Origin: Chryseosolibacter sp036402115
Lineage (GTDB): Bacteria > Bacteroidota > Bacteroidia > Cytophagales > Cyclobacteriaceae
Assembly: GCA_036402115.1 (NCBI GenBank)
Contig: DASWTM010000366.1
Location: 1-64,000 of the forward strand
Length of the DNA: 64,000 nucleotides
Reading direction: 5' to 3'
In this document: piece after piece, positions 61,065 through 64,000 of the stretch
Numbering within the stretch: position 1 is the stretch's first letter
Layout: every line of letters begins with the position of its first letter
Position numbers and translations under genes: made by a program
The notes under the pieces: model-generated
Told to the model about the DNA's origin: nothing
What the model saw: only the letters and a program-made list of their open reading frames with translations
The model's database searches: none

Positions 61065-61358
61065 ATGATTTCTCGCCACTGGATTGGAACCGTCAGACAC
61101 GACAAAGAGCAGGATTATCTGCACCACCTGGACACTATCGTGCTACCCAACCTTGAGCGGACATCGGGTGTCAAGAACGCTTACTACCTCAAGCGCCAGG
61201 TAAAGGAAGGAGTGGAGTTCCTCATTGTAACGGAATGGCAAACCGTGGAGGCAATCATTTCTTTTGCCGGTGAAGACTACGAAAACGCGGTGGTTGACGA
61301 CTATGCGAAATCACTCATGGTCACGTTTGAAAAACGGGTGAGACATTATACAATTTGA
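61065..61358 (+). CDS. Antibiotic-biosynthesis-monooxygenase-like small protein
   Basis: A 97-aa protein with the dimeric alpha-beta barrel pattern: SRHWIGTVRHDKEQDYLHHL (strand-helix), GVKNAYYLKRQVKEGVEFLIVTEWQTVEAIISFAG (strands), DDYAKSLMVTFEKRVRHY (helix-strand). Resembles ABM-type domains, which can be oxygenases, haem degraders or bind small molecules. Single gene, no partner seen. Confidence 0.75.
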   Translation: MISRHWIGTVRHDKEQDYLHHLDTIVLPNLERTSGVKNAYYLKRQVKEGVEFLIVTEWQTVEAIISFAGEDYENAVVDDYAKSLMVTFEKRVRHYTI

Positions 61359-61548
61359 CCGGATGATCTTTTATTATTCAGTCTTGCAGGATTGAAACGA
61401 GTAGTCCATAGTTAGCCTTCACAAGGTGACCGATAAACCTTCGTATTAAATCCATACAGCAGCCTCCCGTAAATCAGGTATGCAGCATACGAACTTTTTG
61501 AGCAGCTCCTTATCTTCCTTGCACAAATCTCAAACCCGCAAGTTCGTC

Positions 61549-61641
61549 ATGGACAAGTATATCATAATCTTAGTGGTGGCACAGTTGATGTTGGGAGTTG
61601 TCTTCTTCATCATCATCCAGCGCACCCGGAATAATCGTTGA
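61549..61641 (+). CDS. Possible 30-aa membrane peptide
   Basis: The ORF (MDKYIIILVVAQLMLGVVFF, then IIIQRTRNNR) encodes a single hydrophobic helix with a basic tail, the pattern of small membrane peptides. It lies in the 423-base gap (61359-61781) ahead of the Sde182-like gene. Many random 30-codon ORFs exist, but this composition is not random. No other feature is seen in the gap. Confidence 0.4.
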   Translation: MDKYIIILVVAQLMLGVVFFIIIQRTRNNR

Positions 61642-61781
61642 AGATGATGGTCAGATTGGATTGCATGAAACCGATCGTGCCAAGTGTTGTGAGACGCTTC
61701 TCGCGAACATTAATTGATGCACCAGAGTGCCATTGAATTGAATATTAAGTTCTATTTTGAGGTGGAAATTGATTACCACCG

Positions 61782-63356
61782 ATGCATACCTTAATTCATT
61801 CCACCAGCCGGGTTTCAACCCTCGCAGTGTATACCGTGGTCTTATGTTTGTTATCTAGTGTTGCTGTGGGTCAACCGGCAGACGAGGCACGACCGCGCAT
61901 CATCATTACTGCTGATCCCGAACTAGATGACAATAACTCCTTGATCCGGCTATTGCTCTACAGCAGTGATCTCCAAATTGAGGGACTGATTTACACAAGC
62001 AGTCAGTTTCATTGGAAGGGTGACGGTACAGGGAAGAAGTGGTTTGTTCCAGGTAGGGAGTATGCACGCTTCGGACTTGACAAATGTCCGTGCGAATCGT
62101 GGCGCTGGGCCACTGATGAGAAGTTCATTCATGACCTTGTCGATGCCTATGAGAAAGTCTATCCGAATCTCAAGATCCACAATACTAACTATCCAAGTCC
62201 GCAGACGTTGAAGTCAAAAATCCGTTATGGAAATGTTGAATTTGACGGAGATTTTTCGAAGGATACACCGGGCTCTGAGTTGATCAAAGAACTTATTCTC
62301 GATGACAAACCCGGCAAACTGTTCATCACCGCATGGGGTGGACAAAGCACGATTGCGCGTGCACTGAAATCCATTCAGGATCAATATGAAAATACGATAC
62401 ATTGGGAGGGCATTCGTGCGAAGATTTTCCGCAAGGTGGTCTTGCTGCCTTCCGGTGATCAGGATGATACATATGCAAAATACATCAAGCCTGTGTGGGG
62501 AGGAATTGAATACAGGCAGTTCACCGCTGGGCCAAATTATGGTTACGGTGCGCAACTCCGCGCGAAGCCTGAGGATGCGCCATTCCTTACGCCTGCATGG
62601 ATGAAATCAAATATACTTGACCGCGGACCGTTAGGATCACTGTATCGTGTGTGGGGCGATGGGAAACAGATGGTGAAAGGAGACATCATGGATTATTTTG
62701 GTTTGAATGGGTATACCGATGAACAGCTGAGAAAGATGGGGTATGTGGTGTGGATGCCGGTGCAGCCGAAGAACGCATGGCTTGGGGAAGGCGATAATCA
62801 TACCTTCATGAATATGCTTGGCAATGGACTGCGCGCGTTCGAAGATCCTTCGTATGGCGGATGGGGAGGACGCGGTACAAACGCATCTGCTTTCTCTTTC
62901 AACATCAGTGATACATCGCAACAGGCGATGGTGAATGCGTTGGGTTCAGTAAGCAGGAATACCAGCAGCTACCCGAATCTCTTTCCTGCAGCACAACATG
63001 ATTTTGCCGCGCGGATGAAGTGGTCTGTCACTGCAAAGTTTGCTGAAGCGAATCATGAACCGCGCGTTACGATTGAAGGTCCGCTACAGGTCTTGGTCGC
63101 ACCGGGGGAAACGATACGACTTAATGGAAAAGTCACCGATCCCGATAACGATAAACTATCCGTCCTTTGGTGGCAGTTCAAGACCGGGACGTACCCGAAT
63201 GAAGTAACAATCGCAAATGCGACTTCTGAACAATGTCGCGTCACCATCCCAAAAGATGCGAAGGCTGGACAAACCATTCACATAATACTGGAAGCACGGG
63301 ATGATGGCGCACCAACGCTCACGAGGTATCAGCGAGTGGTTGTGACCGTGAGGTAG
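61782..63356 (+). CDS. Sde182-type (DUF1593) secreted protein
   Basis: A 524-aa protein with a signal peptide ending near AVGQ (about residue 31), then the nucleoside-hydrolase-like domain of the DUF1593/Sde182 family (about 40-395): the acidic motif ADPELDDNNSLIRLLLYS resembles the Ca-binding DxDxxxDD of nucleoside hydrolases, with GNDxx-like ITAWGGQST and DYFGLNGYTDEQL. A C-terminal beta-sandwich follows (about 430-524, PLQVLVAPGETIRLNGKV). The family was first noted in Saccharophagus degradans as cellulose-binding; enzyme activity has not been proved to my knowledge. Expected in the periplasm or outside. Confidence 0.9.
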   Translation: MHTLIHSTSRVSTLAVYTVVLCLLSSVAVGQPADEARPRIIITADPELDDNNSLIRLLLYSSDLQIEGLIYTSSQFHWKGDGTGKKWFVPGREYARFGLDKCPCESWRWATDEKFIHDLVDAYEKVYPNLKIHNTNYPSPQTLKSKIRYGNVEFDGDFSKDTPGSELIKELILDDKPGKLFITAWGGQSTIARALKSIQDQYENTIHWEGIRAKIFRKVVLLPSGDQDDTYAKYIKPVWGGIEYRQFTAGPNYGYGAQLRAKPEDAPFLTPAWMKSNILDRGPLGSLYRVWGDGKQMVKGDIMDYFGLNGYTDEQLRKMGYVVWMPVQPKNAWLGEGDNHTFMNMLGNGLRAFEDPSYGGWGGRGTNASAFSFNISDTSQQAMVNALGSVSRNTSSYPNLFPAAQHDFAARMKWSVTAKFAEANHEPRVTIEGPLQVLVAPGETIRLNGKVTDPDNDKLSVLWWQFKTGTYPNEVTIANATSEQCRVTIPKDAKAGQTIHIILEARDDGAPTLTRYQRVVVTVR

Positions 63357-63365
63357 CATTACTAG

Positions 63366-63530
63366 TTATTTTATCCAATAGCCGAGTCCCACACCAACTA
63401 TAGGAAGCACAGCCTGATACCCGGTTAGTCCAGGCTGTACGTTATTTAGTGGAATGCCGAGTGAAACACAATCACCGCGGAGTTTAACACAACGATAAGG
63501 TTGGATGCGAAGTGGAATGGCAATCTTCGT
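63366..63530 (-). pseudogene. Possible C-terminal remnant of an outer-membrane protein
   Basis: A minus-strand frame between stops reads TKIAIPLRIQPYRCV...LGIPLNNVQPGL...VLPIVGVGLGYWIK and ends with a stop. The final strand (GVGLGYWIK) has the shape of the last strand of a beta barrel or an outer-membrane protein. No start codon or upstream part could be found: a TAG at 63531 closes the frame. The evidence is weak, based on composition. Confidence 0.3.
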
Positions 63531-63645
63531 CTAAAGGATGCAAGCATGAGGCGGAAAATTCGTGGCAAATATAATTCAGTAGCGCAGTTCCAGCGAAGAA
63601 AGAAGTGAGCCTAATTGAGTTAACTCAGTGATGCAGAATCACATG

Positions 63646-64000
63646 TCACTTCACATGCTGATACAACGAAAACAATTTCCAGAAGCGTTGTGGTGCGTTA
63701 AAATCGAAAGTCTGTTTTGTGAAGTCGTTCAGCACAAGTTCCATCTTTTCATTTTTCAATCGGTATTCTCCGATCATAATCTCATGCTCTGCGGTATATA
63801 GGCCAGTTTTATTCGGGCAAAGGTGGATATTCTGTTGCGTGACTTCTTCAAAGATCAGAACATCGTTCATTTGATATTGCGGCAGCGATTCGTGGTGAGG
63901 AATGTTCGGATTAAATGAAAGCGCAAGCATGTTGTTATTATTGATTTCCGGCAGCGTCAACTTGGGAAATGAATCCTTTTCCAGAAAAGACAATTCCTTG
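63646..64000 (-). CDS. Unknown protein, C-terminal part (window edge)
   Basis: The frame is open to the right edge, so the gene starts beyond the window. The 118 visible residues (LSFLEKDSFPKLTLPEINNN..., LIFEEVTQQNIHLCPNK, HEIMIGEYRLKNEKMELVLNDF) are not recognised. They look like a beta-rich domain. No membrane segment or catalytic motif was seen. Confidence 0.6.
   Translation of the reverse strand, partial: KELSFLEKDSFPKLTLPEINNNNMLALSFNPNIPHHESLPQYQMNDVLIFEEVTQQNIHLCPNKTGLYTAEHEIMIGEYRLKNEKMELVLNDFTKQTFDFNAPQRFWKLFSLYQHVK

Noticed and set aside
1..64000. tRNA, rRNA, IS element, integrase, phage or toxin-antitoxin genes
   Set aside because: No matching motifs (TψC arm, transposase DDE, integrase RHRY) were noticed on either strand by reading; a dedicated search is needed to exclude small RNAs.

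Overview
The window comes from a member of the Bacteroidota, most likely a Cytophagales-type soil or freshwater bacterium. The evidence is a SusC/SusD/SusE-like outer-membrane uptake operon, a large secreted protein with a type IX secretion C-terminal domain, promoters of the Bacteroidota type (TTTG, about 20 bases, TAnnTTTG), LytS/LytTR pairs, a short RpoD-like sigma factor and hybrid sensor kinases. I cannot name the genus from sequence alone. No tRNA, rRNA, IS element, phage or CRISPR array was seen; the region looks like chromosomal backbone with some decay.

Layout: 1-6.1 kb is a chemosensory operon (MCP end, cheR, a histidine-kinase-like gene lacking its phospho-accepting His, cheD, an outer-membrane protein, cheB, another outer-membrane protein). 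6.4-8.5 kb is a REC-PAS-HisKA_3 kinase plus NarL-type regulator. 8.5-11.2 kb (minus) is an RsbQ/KAI2-like hydrolase overlapping a PAS hybrid kinase. 11.7-17.6 kb is the susCDE-like operon. 17.7-20.4 kb holds an NTF2-fold lipoprotein, small proteins, an RpoD-like sigma factor and a cold-shock protein. 20.5-25.9 kb is the most interesting unit: a LysR regulator divergent from a six-gene operon icd - DUF6671 - two unusually small ORFs - sbtA - sbtB (bicarbonate transporter and its PII-like partner), with a 47-bp element repeated in front of icd and in front of a small gene on the other side of the regulator. 26-30 kb holds metabolic genes and an AraC regulator. 30-36.9 kb is a signalling island with response regulators, kinases, a decayed response regulator and six small unknown proteins, including two paralogous pairs. 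37-38.7 kb is an ArsR/AHSA1 operon with a well-resolved promoter and two operator copies. 38.9-45.4 kb is an ABC exporter whose permease is fused to an M1-like peptidase, divergent from a LytS/LytTR pair. 45.4-51.1 kb holds GreB, an EthD-like protein, an epimerase and the type IX cargo. 51.3-57.3 kb is a CHASE-GAF-PAS kinase with NarL regulator, two stand-alone receivers, two divergent globins and a LytTR regulator. 57.7-64 kb holds a methyltransferase, a surface lipoprotein, a YedI/DUF808 membrane protein, a monooxygenase-like protein, a Sde182-type secreted protein, a remnant, and a partial gene at the right edge.

Two themes dominate. One is signal transduction: about fourteen two-component proteins plus chemosensory, LysR, AraC, ArsR and sigma regulators in 64 kb. 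The other is envelope function. The candidate for an undescribed system is the LysR-controlled icd-DUF6671-micro-ORF-sbtAB operon, which ties inorganic-carbon uptake to isocitrate dehydrogenase. Family names are from memory of conserved motifs; no database search was run.
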